The notes under the pieces are model-generated. The model saw only the letters and a list, made by a program, of their open reading frames with translations. It was not told where the DNA came from and ran no database searches. This document shows positions 1 through 7,133 of a stretch of DNA of 35,217 nt, piece after piece; positions within the stretch are counted from its first letter, which is position 1; the number at the start of each line of letters is the position of its first letter. Both the position numbers and the translations under genes were made by a program. The stretch is from an uncultured Bacteroidia bacterium (GTDB taxonomy: Bacteria > Bacteroidota > Bacteroidia > Bacteroidales > Prolixibacteraceae): the NCBI GenBank assembly GCA_903854235.1, contig CAINVV010000131.1:1-35217 (forward strand), read 5' to 3'.

Positions 1-591
1 AATCCGGCATTGAATGCGCTCTTTTTTACCAAAACACTGGCGGAATATTGGTGGACGAGTGATCTCCGCGGCGATGAAGCAAACTATGTTTGGGTGGTAA
101 ATGCTGGAGGAGGCATCGGGGCACATCCCAAATCGGAAACGATCAGTGCGGGAGGCACGAAGAAATTTCATGTCAGGGCAGTACGGACTGCCGTTGCCAG
201 AACCATTCCTGCCATCCATTTCAAGGACAACGGAGATGGAACGATTACAGACAATTATACCGGACTGATCTGGCAGAAGATGCAATCCTCCACGCTTCTT
301 TCCTGGGAGGAGGCGTTGAATTATGCCCTTGGACTATCCTTGACAGGGATGACCGATTGGCGAGTTCCGAACATCAAAGAGTTACAGTCGCTTAACGATG
401 AAAAATTAGTCAAACCCTCCTTTAATAAAATTTATTTCCCAAATATTCTCTCCGGGAATTTCTGGAGTTCAACCTCTCAGGTAAATGCCACAAACAGGGC
501 CTGGGATCTCAACGTTGATTACGGGATCGTTTCCTACTCGGATAAGACCATCAAGGAAAATGTGATCTGTGTACGGGGAGGCAGCAAATAG
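1..591 (+). CDS. Lcl/DUF1566 domain protein, 5' end outside the window
   Basis: The reading frame is open from the first base, so the true start lies upstream; an internal TTG at 10 is unlikely to be the start. Two Lcl C-terminal (DUF1566) modules are visible. The first is cut off and ends around residue 60 of the visible part with a WWTSD...FHVRAV segment. The second runs from the 'DNGDGTITDNYTGLIWQK' motif (about residue 75) through TDWRVPNIKELQSL and FWSST to the terminal CVRGG. This domain is common in secreted Bacteroidota proteins and in a Legionella collagen-like adhesin; no enzymatic activity is known. It precedes a run of lipoprotein genes, with 45 bases to the next start, so it may be the upstream part of the same operon. 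The family call is firm, the biological role unknown. Confidence 0.8.
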   Translation, partial: NPALNALFFTKTLAEYWWTSDLRGDEANYVWVVNAGGGIGAHPKSETISAGGTKKFHVRAVRTAVARTIPAIHFKDNGDGTITDNYTGLIWQKMQSSTLLSWEEALNYALGLSLTGMTDWRVPNIKELQSLNDEKLVKPSFNKIYFPNILSGNFWSSTSQVNATNRAWDLNVDYGIVSYSDKTIKENVICVRGGSK

Positions 592-636
592 TGCTTCTAA
601 AAAGACTTTAACAGATAAAAGAACAACCTAACAGTA

Positions 637-2073
637 ATGATATTTAGTAAGATAATAAAACATTCCCTGATCGCTGCAGTAGTACTAATGTCCTGTTCAA
701 AAGCCAATGAAACCGTAAAGCAGGAGGTGGTGACGGAAGCACCCGTGGTTACGGTTGCAACCAAAGGATATTCGGTCATACTTGGCAGACCCACGAATGT
801 GGCCGTTACGGTAAGTATTCTTTTCGATCAGGTTTCGGAAGTCTACTGGGAGTATGGGACTACCTCCGGAAGTTATCTGCAGAAAACGGTGACCTCTACC
901 TCCATCAAGGACACACCTTTGGAAAGCGAAATCGGCAATCTGAATGCCAATACAAAATATTACTACCGGACGAGATTTCGGGTGGCGGGTTCATCCTCCA
1001 CTTTCGAGGCTGGTCCGGAACAATCCTTCGAAACTCAGCGATCACCAGGAAGCTCTTTTACCTTCACCATTGAAGCCGATGAACATCTGTATGACAAAAA
1101 AGGAGTATTGAGTATCTATCAGATTTGTCTGAACAATCAGGCTCTCGACAAGCCGGACTTTATGTTCTCCCTGGGAGATACCTTCGGGGATGACCACCAG
1201 GCAACTACCATTACCTCCGCTCAGTTGGATGCACTGCACAAATATTACAGGCCATTGCTTGGTACGATCTGTGGATCTGTTCCTTTCTTTTTCTGCCTGG
1301 GCAACCACGAAGGTGAAAATAATTACTACATGGGGTTAGCTCCACCCAACAACCTGGCCATCAATGGAACCCTGTGGCGAAAATTCTATTACCCGAATCC
1401 TCTCCCCAATGGGTTTTACAGTGGGAATACAGAGAGTGAAGCATGGGGTATTTCCCAACCCGAAAACTACTATGCCTGGACCTGGGGAGATGCCCTGTTT
1501 GTTGTGCTGGATGTTTATCGCTATCAAAGCACGGTGAATCCAAAACCCGAGGGATGGGACTGGACCCTGGGACAAACCCAGTACAACTGGTTAAAAACCA
1601 CACTCGAAAGCAACCATTCCAAATACAAGTTTGTTTTTGCACATCACATTCACGGTGAGGGAAGGGGAGGCATCACCAACGCCAAATTGTATGAATGGGG
1701 AGGTTATGAAGCCAATGGAACTACCTATTCCTTTACCTCCAAAAGAGTTGGTTGGTCCAAACCAATCCACCAGCTCTTCGTCGACAACAAGGTTAATATC
1801 TTCTTTCAGGGTCACGATCACGTGTTTGCGCACGAAGTGATGGATGGTGTCACTTACCAGGAAGTTCCCATGCCCAGTGATTCAACCTATCAAATTGGCA
1901 AACTGGCCAATGGAGATGCCTATACATCAGATGTTCTTGATGGCACGGGACATTTGAGGGTCAACGTTTCTTCTGCAGCGGTGAAAGTCGACTATGTGGA
2001 GGCTTTTCTTCCCCACGATGAGAACAGTACCCGGAAAAACGGGCAAGTTGCGTTTACCTACACAATAAAATAG
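637..2073 (+). CDS. Purple-acid-phosphatase-like metallophosphoesterase lipoprotein (copy 1)
   Basis: This 478-residue protein is probably lipid-anchored: the N-terminus has a hydrophobic stretch and the lipobox VLMSC (Cys about residue 20). A fibronectin-like purple acid phosphatase N-terminal domain follows (about 45-135, with EVYWEYGTTSG and NTKYYYRTR). The calcineurin-like domain has the metal-binding motifs in order: ADEH (DxH), FSLGDTFGDD (GDxxDD), CLGNHE (GNHE), FAHHIHGEG and FQGHDHVFAHE (GHDH). All five are intact, so a dinuclear-metal phosphoesterase acting outside the cytoplasm is expected; the substrate cannot be read from the sequence. It lies 2 bases before a paralogue of the same length, a tandem duplication. 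Confidence 0.85.
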   Translation: MIFSKIIKHSLIAAVVLMSCSKANETVKQEVVTEAPVVTVATKGYSVILGRPTNVAVTVSILFDQVSEVYWEYGTTSGSYLQKTVTSTSIKDTPLESEIGNLNANTKYYYRTRFRVAGSSSTFEAGPEQSFETQRSPGSSFTFTIEADEHLYDKKGVLSIYQICLNNQALDKPDFMFSLGDTFGDDHQATTITSAQLDALHKYYRPLLGTICGSVPFFFCLGNHEGENNYYMGLAPPNNLAINGTLWRKFYYPNPLPNGFYSGNTESEAWGISQPENYYAWTWGDALFVVLDVYRYQSTVNPKPEGWDWTLGQTQYNWLKTTLESNHSKYKFVFAHHIHGEGRGGITNAKLYEWGGYEANGTTYSFTSKRVGWSKPIHQLFVDNKVNIFFQGHDHVFAHEVMDGVTYQEVPMPSDSTYQIGKLANGDAYTSDVLDGTGHLRVNVSSAAVKVDYVEAFLPHDENSTRKNGQVAFTYTIK

Positions 2074-2075
2074 AC

Positions 2076-3512
2076 ATGAGAAAGAGAGATCAATTTGCTT
2101 TTTATAAATTCATTCCCGCCCTCATTCTGGGATTTTTCCTGATTCTGCTGGCCTGTCACAAGTCGGAGGATGGAACGGTGACCGTTCAAAATTCCAATTC
2201 GATCGTTTTATCTGACGGCTCTGCCTTCTCTGAGATTTTGGGTAGGCCGACCAATACCACCATTTCCGTAAACATTCTTTTTGCGCAACAGGCCGAGGTT
2301 TATTGGGAATATGGAACTTCCTCCGGGAATTATTCCGGTAAAACAACCGCCAGTGCGGTAACCAAAGATGTTCCTCTCGAAGCAGACCTCACCAATCTCA
2401 CTACAGACACCAAATATTATTACCGCACCCGGTATCGATTAACAGGTACTACCTCTTTTCTTGCAGGACCCGAGCATACTTTTCATACCCCAAGGAGTTC
2501 AGGCAGTAGTTTTACGTTTGCCATCGAAGCGGATCCCCATTTGGATACCAATTCAGATTCGACCTCCTATAAGTTGACCCTGAATAATATCCTGGCAGGA
2601 AATCCTGATTTTTTGATTGACCTGGGAGACACCTTTATGTCGGAGAAACTGGACAATCCAATTCAGTCAGAAATTACCAAACGTCATTTGTTGCTGCGAT
2701 CCTATTTTGATAAGATCACTCATTCTGTCCCGCTTTATCTGGTCATCGGGAATCACGAAGGAGAACTTGGCTGGTTGCTGAACGGTACTTCGACAAGCAT
2801 CCCTGTGATGACCTCTCAAACCAGAAACTTATATTTTCCCAATCCCACGCCCAACAGTTTCTATTCCGGGAATGCCAAATCTGAGAATTTTGTTGGTTTG
2901 AGAAAAAATTATTATGCTTTTGAATGGGGCAATACACTAATCATGGTACTGGATCCCTATTGGTACACGACGGCTAAACCCGGTTGGGGCTGGACGCTTG
3001 GTATTGACCAATATACCTGGTTTAAAAATACCATCGCGGCCAGCAAGGCAAAGTACAAATTTATTTTCTGTCACCAGATTGTGGGAGGCAATGGAAATGA
3101 TGCCCGGGGAGGAACCGAATTTGTAGATTTTTTCGAACAGGGAGGGAACAATCTGGATGGAACTGCCGGTTTCGATAAATACCGTCCCGGATGGGGAAAG
3201 CCGATTCACACCCTGATGAAGGAGAATAAAGCAACCATCTTCTTTCACGGACACGACCATTTTTACGGAAAGCAGGACAAAGACGGGATCATCTACCAGG
3301 AGGTTCCTCAACCTTCAAACCGTAATATCACAAACACTTCAGCAGCTGATTATGGATACAAGGATGGTGTCATACTTCCCGGCAGAGGATACCTGCGCAT
3401 GACCATTACTACCTCAAGTGTCAAAGTCGACTACATCAAAACGCTTTTGCCTTCGGAAGAGGGAACCAATGGCAAGAATGGAGATATAGCGGCATCCTAT
3501 ACGATAAATTAA
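2076..3512 (+). CDS. Purple-acid-phosphatase-like metallophosphoesterase lipoprotein (copy 2)
   Basis: It is a paralogue of the preceding gene with the same length (478 residues) and order of parts. The N-terminus has a charged start, a hydrophobic core and the lipobox ILLAC (Cys about residue 27), then the PAP N-terminal domain (EILGRPTN, VYWEYGTSSG, DTKYYYRTR) and the metallophosphatase motifs ADPH, IDLGDTF, VIGNHEGE, FCHQIVGG and FHGHDHFYG. One difference is visible: the GDxxDD region here is GDTFMSE, so the aspartates after GDTF in copy 1 are not conserved, which may change metal binding or rate. The gene starts 2 bases after the copy 1 stop and ends 1 base before the next start, so the three are almost certainly co-transcribed. 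Confidence 0.83.
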   Translation: MRKRDQFAFYKFIPALILGFFLILLACHKSEDGTVTVQNSNSIVLSDGSAFSEILGRPTNTTISVNILFAQQAEVYWEYGTSSGNYSGKTTASAVTKDVPLEADLTNLTTDTKYYYRTRYRLTGTTSFLAGPEHTFHTPRSSGSSFTFAIEADPHLDTNSDSTSYKLTLNNILAGNPDFLIDLGDTFMSEKLDNPIQSEITKRHLLLRSYFDKITHSVPLYLVIGNHEGELGWLLNGTSTSIPVMTSQTRNLYFPNPTPNSFYSGNAKSENFVGLRKNYYAFEWGNTLIMVLDPYWYTTAKPGWGWTLGIDQYTWFKNTIAASKAKYKFIFCHQIVGGNGNDARGGTEFVDFFEQGGNNLDGTAGFDKYRPGWGKPIHTLMKENKATIFFHGHDHFYGKQDKDGIIYQEVPQPSNRNITNTSAADYGYKDGVILPGRGYLRMTITTSSVKVDYIKTLLPSEEGTNGKNGDIAASYTIN

Positions 3513-3513
3513 G

Positions 3514-4650
3514 ATGAGACAACCACTTCATACTTCTAACATGGACAGGATTATAGTACTTGCAGTTTTTTTGGGACTAATAATTTCTTGCTCAAAATCT
3601 GGAGAAACGGTGACACAGGATCCAACACCTACCTCCAATTTGACCGTCACGGAAGTGCAGTTGTCAGGGGGCGATTTTGACATGGGCGACCATTTTGGAT
3701 TCGTGGATCCCAACCATCCCAGCGACGAAATGCCGATTCACAAGGTAAAGGTCAATGCATTCCGGATGGCTACCACGGTTACCACCAACCAGCAGTTTCT
3801 TGCCTATCTGAATTCTGCGCTGACCAAAGGACTGATTGAGATACGCAACAATGTTGTTTATGGTGCGGGGAGTTCAGAGATCTATTATTACACCAACCAG
3901 TACGCTTCGTACTACAGCATCGGATACGACGGAAAAACCTTTGCCATCAAGGATTTTCGTGCCAATCATCCGGTAGTTGGGGTGATGTGGAGTGGGGCGG
4001 TTGCCTATTGCAACTGGCTAAGCGGGCAAAATTCGCTTACTGAATGCTACAACCTGAAAACCTACGTTTGCGATTTTACAAAGAATGGCTACAGGCTCCC
4101 CACGGAAGCAGAATGGGAATATGCCGGACGAGGGGGAAACATCAATCCATACTTCAACTATCCATGGGGAAATGCGACCGATGTGACAAAAGCCAACTGG
4201 CCTGGCTCCAAGGATCCATACGAAGGTACGGCCGAAGCGGATTATCCTTTCACAACACCTGTCGATTTTTACGATGGAAAGCTGCACCTGAAATCAGAAT
4301 TCAACTGGCCCGGAAGTGCACAATCCTACCAAACCTCCAATGGGGCCAATGGATTTGGGTTGTATGATATGGCAGGAAATGTCTGGCAGTTTGTCAACGA
4401 TTGGTACGGGCAGAATTATTACAGCAGCAGTCCCTATGACAATCCCAAAGGGCCCGATACAGGATTTACCATGCCTGATGGAAAAACCTACCGGGGAATG
4501 CGCGGTGGAAACTGGTACAATGGAGACAACATCTCTGGCGTGGATGATGGCCACTCGCGGGTCTCTAACCGGAACCCCTCCTATTACCGGGGTCCACAGG
4601 ATCCCAATCATCCCTGGTACCATGTGGGTTTTCGGGTGGCTAGGAACTGA
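3514..4650 (+). CDS. Formylglycine-enzyme-fold (SUMF1/FGE-sulfatase domain) lipoprotein, probably not a true FGE
   Basis: This 378-residue lipoprotein has the lipobox LIISC. The ATG at 3541 would give a tighter signal peptide starting MDRIIVLAV and is an equally good start. The FGE/SUMF1 fold is recognised from GGDFDMGD near the N-terminus, HPVVGVMWSGAVAYCNWLS, YRLPTEAEWEYAGRGG, FGLYDMAGNVWQFVNDWY, RGMRGGNWYNG and the terminal HVGFRVAR. True formylglycine-generating enzymes use a cysteine pair in the C-terminal RGGSW region; here that stretch has no Cys, so sulfatase activation is unlikely. Such domains in Bacteroidota often occur in gliding/secretion lipoproteins (GldJ/GldK-like) or as binding modules. 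It sits in the phosphatase operon. Confidence 0.82.
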   Translation: MRQPLHTSNMDRIIVLAVFLGLIISCSKSGETVTQDPTPTSNLTVTEVQLSGGDFDMGDHFGFVDPNHPSDEMPIHKVKVNAFRMATTVTTNQQFLAYLNSALTKGLIEIRNNVVYGAGSSEIYYYTNQYASYYSIGYDGKTFAIKDFRANHPVVGVMWSGAVAYCNWLSGQNSLTECYNLKTYVCDFTKNGYRLPTEAEWEYAGRGGNINPYFNYPWGNATDVTKANWPGSKDPYEGTAEADYPFTTPVDFYDGKLHLKSEFNWPGSAQSYQTSNGANGFGLYDMAGNVWQFVNDWYGQNYYSSSPYDNPKGPDTGFTMPDGKTYRGMRGGNWYNGDNISGVDDGHSRVSNRNPSYYRGPQDPNHPWYHVGFRVARN

Positions 4651-4720
4651 GAGGTAAAGACCAGGAGACGGGGAGAGACCATGATTGAAATAGACACTTT
4701 CAAGTCACCTGAGTTTTGAA

Positions 4721-4792
4721 GACACTGAGCGGAGCCAAAGTGTCAGACTTGGTAATGAATCGATGATTTGTGCCTGAGCGTAGCCGAAGGGC
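4721..4792. repeat. Two short 'CTGAGCG-AGCC-AAGG' palindrome-like repeats in a 236-base intergenic region
   Basis: The gap 4651-4886 has no gene. It contains two related short elements: 4721-4744, with arms GACACT and AGTGTC around gagcggagccaa, and 4772-4792, with gcctgagcgtagccgaaggg. Both share the core TGAGCGNAGCCNAAG. Similar CTGAGCG..GCCGAAGG elements are, from memory, common dispersed repeats in Bacteroidota and Cyanobacteria. The first could act as a weak terminator after the FGE-like gene. Confidence 0.5.
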
Positions 4793-4886
4793 TGATCTTA
4801 AAGGGTATCAATTATTGCCAATAGCGCTAAACCGAAGGGAATTGTGAAAGACGAAACGTTAAACAACCTCATTAAATTGAAATAGT

Positions 4887-6434
4887 ATGAAACCTCAATC
4901 TAGTTTAAAAATGAAGGACTTCACTCCTGAACTAAAAGAAAAGTCAAGTGTTTACCTGAACCAAACGATTTCCTTACTTGCTGCCCTTTTCATAATGGTT
5001 GTAATGGGAATTTCCTGCAAAAAATCTACCGATACCCCAACGGATAGCACGACTACTACCGACCCGGTGGTGACGGATACGGGAACGAGCAGCAACAACA
5101 TGGGGTTGATTCTCAATACCACCAAGGCTTTCAATGGGTACACGCTTTTTGCACCCAAACAGTACACTGCAACCTATCTGATCAACAACGACGGGCGCAT
5201 TGTGCACCAGTGGTCTGCAAGTACCTATCCTCCGGGACAGTCTGTTTATCTGCTGGAAAGCGGTCACTTGCTACGTTCCTGCATGACCAAAGGCAAATTG
5301 AGCAGCGGAGGAGGAGAAGGTGGCCGGATTGAGGAATATGACTGGGATGACAAACTGGTCTGGCAACTCGATTTTTCGACAGATACCTATATGCAGCACC
5401 ACGATATCCGCAGGATGCCAAACGGAAACATTTTGATGCTGGTCATTGAAAAGAAGACCTATGCAGAGTGCATTGCTGCCGGATTTAATCCGGCGATGTT
5501 TCAACCTGAAATTGCCCAAACCGGAATCATGGTACCTGATTATGTGGCTGAAATCAAACCAACTCTACCGGTTGGTGGAACTGTTGTTTGGGAATGGCAT
5601 ACCTGGGATCACCTGATACAGGATCACGATGCCACCAAACTGAACTACGGCGTGGTGAAAGCTCACCCTGAACTGATCGATTGCGCCGGAGACCAGAAGA
5701 TGCTGCCAGCTTTCTGGAACCACATGAATTCGATCGATTACAATCCTACCTTCGACCAGATTGCCTTGAGCGTAAGGGGAAACAGTGAGGTTTGGATCAT
5801 TGATCACAGCACCACCATGGCAGAGGCCAAAGGCCATACCGGGGGTAAACGGGGCAAAGGAGGAGATTTACTTTACAGGTGGGGAAACCCTGCTGCCTAC
5901 CGGACAGGCACGGTTGCCGACCAACGTTATTTCCAACAGCACGATGTGGAGTGGGTTCACTCCGATTGCCCGGGGGCCGGAAACCTTACCTGCTTCGACA
6001 ACGGACTTGGCAGGGGCGATTATTCGACGGCCGAAGAGTTTACACCTGCGGTTGATGCAAATGGAAATTATACCATGGTCGCCGGAACGGTAACCGGCCC
6101 TGCCACCTATACCTGGTTTTACAAGGGCACTACTGCCAATCCACTCTATTCGGAAAATATCTCGGGCGCCTTTCGTCTACCCAATGGCAACACCATCATC
6201 TGCTCCGGGACGGTTGGCCAATTCATTGAAGTCACCTCTACCGGGGAGATCGTCTGGAAATACATCTGTCCGGTGGCAGCAACCGGACCGCTTGTTCAGG
6301 GGGCAACCATTCCTACGGATGCTGCCAGGGCCGGTGAACTGATGAATTCGGTCTTCCGGGTATACAAATATCCGCTCACCTATGCTGCCTTTACCGGAAG
6401 AACGCTTACTGCCGGAAATAAAGTGGAGAAGTAA
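4887..6434 (+). CDS. Arylsulfotransferase (ASST)-like lipoprotein
   Basis: This 515-residue protein has a long N-terminus. If the first ATG is used, the hydrophobic segment and lipobox MGISC come about 40 residues in; a start at the ATG at 4911 would shorten the leader. The body resembles the arylsulfotransferase beta-propeller family: repeated GYTLFAPK, YLINNDGRIVHQWSAS, VYLLESGHLLRS, MQHHDIRRMPNGNILMLV, WNHMNSIDYNPTFDQIALSVR, QHDVEWV and FRLPNGNTIICSG blade motifs, with several histidines in the spots where the family keeps its catalytic and binding residues. ASST moves sulfate from phenolic sulfate donors to phenol acceptors without PAPS. Donor and acceptor cannot be predicted. It has its own 236-base upstream region, so it may be a separate transcript. 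Confidence 0.78.
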   Translation: MKPQSSLKMKDFTPELKEKSSVYLNQTISLLAALFIMVVMGISCKKSTDTPTDSTTTTDPVVTDTGTSSNNMGLILNTTKAFNGYTLFAPKQYTATYLINNDGRIVHQWSASTYPPGQSVYLLESGHLLRSCMTKGKLSSGGGEGGRIEEYDWDDKLVWQLDFSTDTYMQHHDIRRMPNGNILMLVIEKKTYAECIAAGFNPAMFQPEIAQTGIMVPDYVAEIKPTLPVGGTVVWEWHTWDHLIQDHDATKLNYGVVKAHPELIDCAGDQKMLPAFWNHMNSIDYNPTFDQIALSVRGNSEVWIIDHSTTMAEAKGHTGGKRGKGGDLLYRWGNPAAYRTGTVADQRYFQQHDVEWVHSDCPGAGNLTCFDNGLGRGDYSTAEEFTPAVDANGNYTMVAGTVTGPATYTWFYKGTTANPLYSENISGAFRLPNGNTIICSGTVGQFIEVTSTGEIVWKYICPVAATGPLVQGATIPTDAARAGELMNSVFRVYKYPLTYAAFTGRTLTAGNKVEK

Positions 6435-6513
6435 TATCCATATTTAACAACTTTGATGGTCCTCCATTTTCAAATGGTCAAAGATTCCTCGAATTTGTAA
6501 TCTTGAGAATATT

Positions 6514-6548
6514 CCTTTGTGATCTTGGTGCTTTGGTGTCTTTGTGGC
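6514..6548. repeat. CTTxGTG-type intergenic repeat, single arm
   Basis: The 320-base gap 6435-6754 has no gene. It holds this degenerate tandem element (units like CTTTGTGATC, CTTGGTG, CTTTGGTGTC, TTTGTGGC) followed by a T-run at 6551-6556, and then the promoter of the next gene. Related copies with an inverted partner arm occur at 12839-12876 and 30517-30605. Confidence 0.6.
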
Positions 6549-6689
6549 AGTTTTTTCGGCCTTCAAACCTCCAGAGCACTAATTTTTTTGGGATACCCTT
6601 CCCAAATATTTTTCTCCCGGGATCGGTAATCGCTGAGAATAAACCACATCGCAAATCAACTAAATAAATAGTTAAATAATCTTAAAGCT

Positions 6690-6721
6690 ATTGTATGACT
6701 ATAAATATAGTTGTATATTTG
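6690..6721 (+). promoter_or_regulatory. Promoter with embedded BlaI-type operator palindrome
   Basis: An ATTG at 6690-6693 (-33) and TATATTTG at 6714-6721 (-7, fits TAnnTTTG) are 20 bases apart, the classic Bacteroidota spacing. Between them lies a perfect palindrome, ACTATA-AA-TATAGT (6698-6711), and a TTGTAT direct repeat flanks it (6691 and 6711). A BlaI dimer bound here would block the promoter, so the blaI-type gene just downstream is probably autoregulated. The motif is seen in the sequence; binding is inference. Confidence 0.68.
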
Positions 6722-6754
6722 TTTTGGAAGGATTGACATTTAAAACTGAAAGCG

Positions 6755-7132
6755 ATGCAATTAACAAGATCAGAAGAACAGGTAATGCAAATATTGTGGG
6801 AGTTGGGCGAAGGATTGGTCAAAGACATCCTCGACAAGTTCGACGAACCGAAACCCGCACGCAACACCGTATCCACGGTAGTAAGAATTCTTGAAAAGAA
6901 AGGATTCGTCAGCCACAAGGATTACGGCAAAGTGTTTGTTTACTACCCACTGGTACAGAAAAAGGAGTATTCGGGAAAACAACTTTTCGGGTTGATGAAC
7001 AACTATTTCAACAACTCCTTCCCTGCGATGGCCTCTTTCTTTGCCAAGGAGAACGACCTGTCGATCAAGGATCTTGAATTGTTGCTCGAAGAGACGAAGA
7101 AGGAGCTGGTTAAACGCAACAAAACCGAATAA
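6755..7132 (+). CDS. BlaI/MecI/CopY-family transcriptional repressor
   Basis: This 125-residue protein is the usual length for BlaI/MecI. It has the winged-helix pattern LTRSEEQVMQILWE at the start, GLVKDILDKF, ARNTVSTVVRILEKKGFV (recognition helix and wing) and a C-terminal dimerisation helix ending in ELVKRNKTE. Family members repress their own operon and are inactivated by cleavage when the partner membrane protease senses a signal. The stop is followed after 1 base by the M56 protease gene, the standard BlaI-BlaR pairing. In Bacteroidota such pairs are widespread and often not linked to beta-lactamase; none is present here. Confidence 0.92.
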   Translation: MQLTRSEEQVMQILWELGEGLVKDILDKFDEPKPARNTVSTVVRILEKKGFVSHKDYGKVFVYYPLVQKKEYSGKQLFGLMNNYFNNSFPAMASFFAKENDLSIKDLELLLEETKKELVKRNKTE

Positions 7133-7133
7133 G

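Noticed and set aside
7041-7133. Upstream extension of the M56 protease
   Set aside because: It would overlap the repressor gene in another frame; the ATG at 7134 fits the operon spacing and the first membrane segment.
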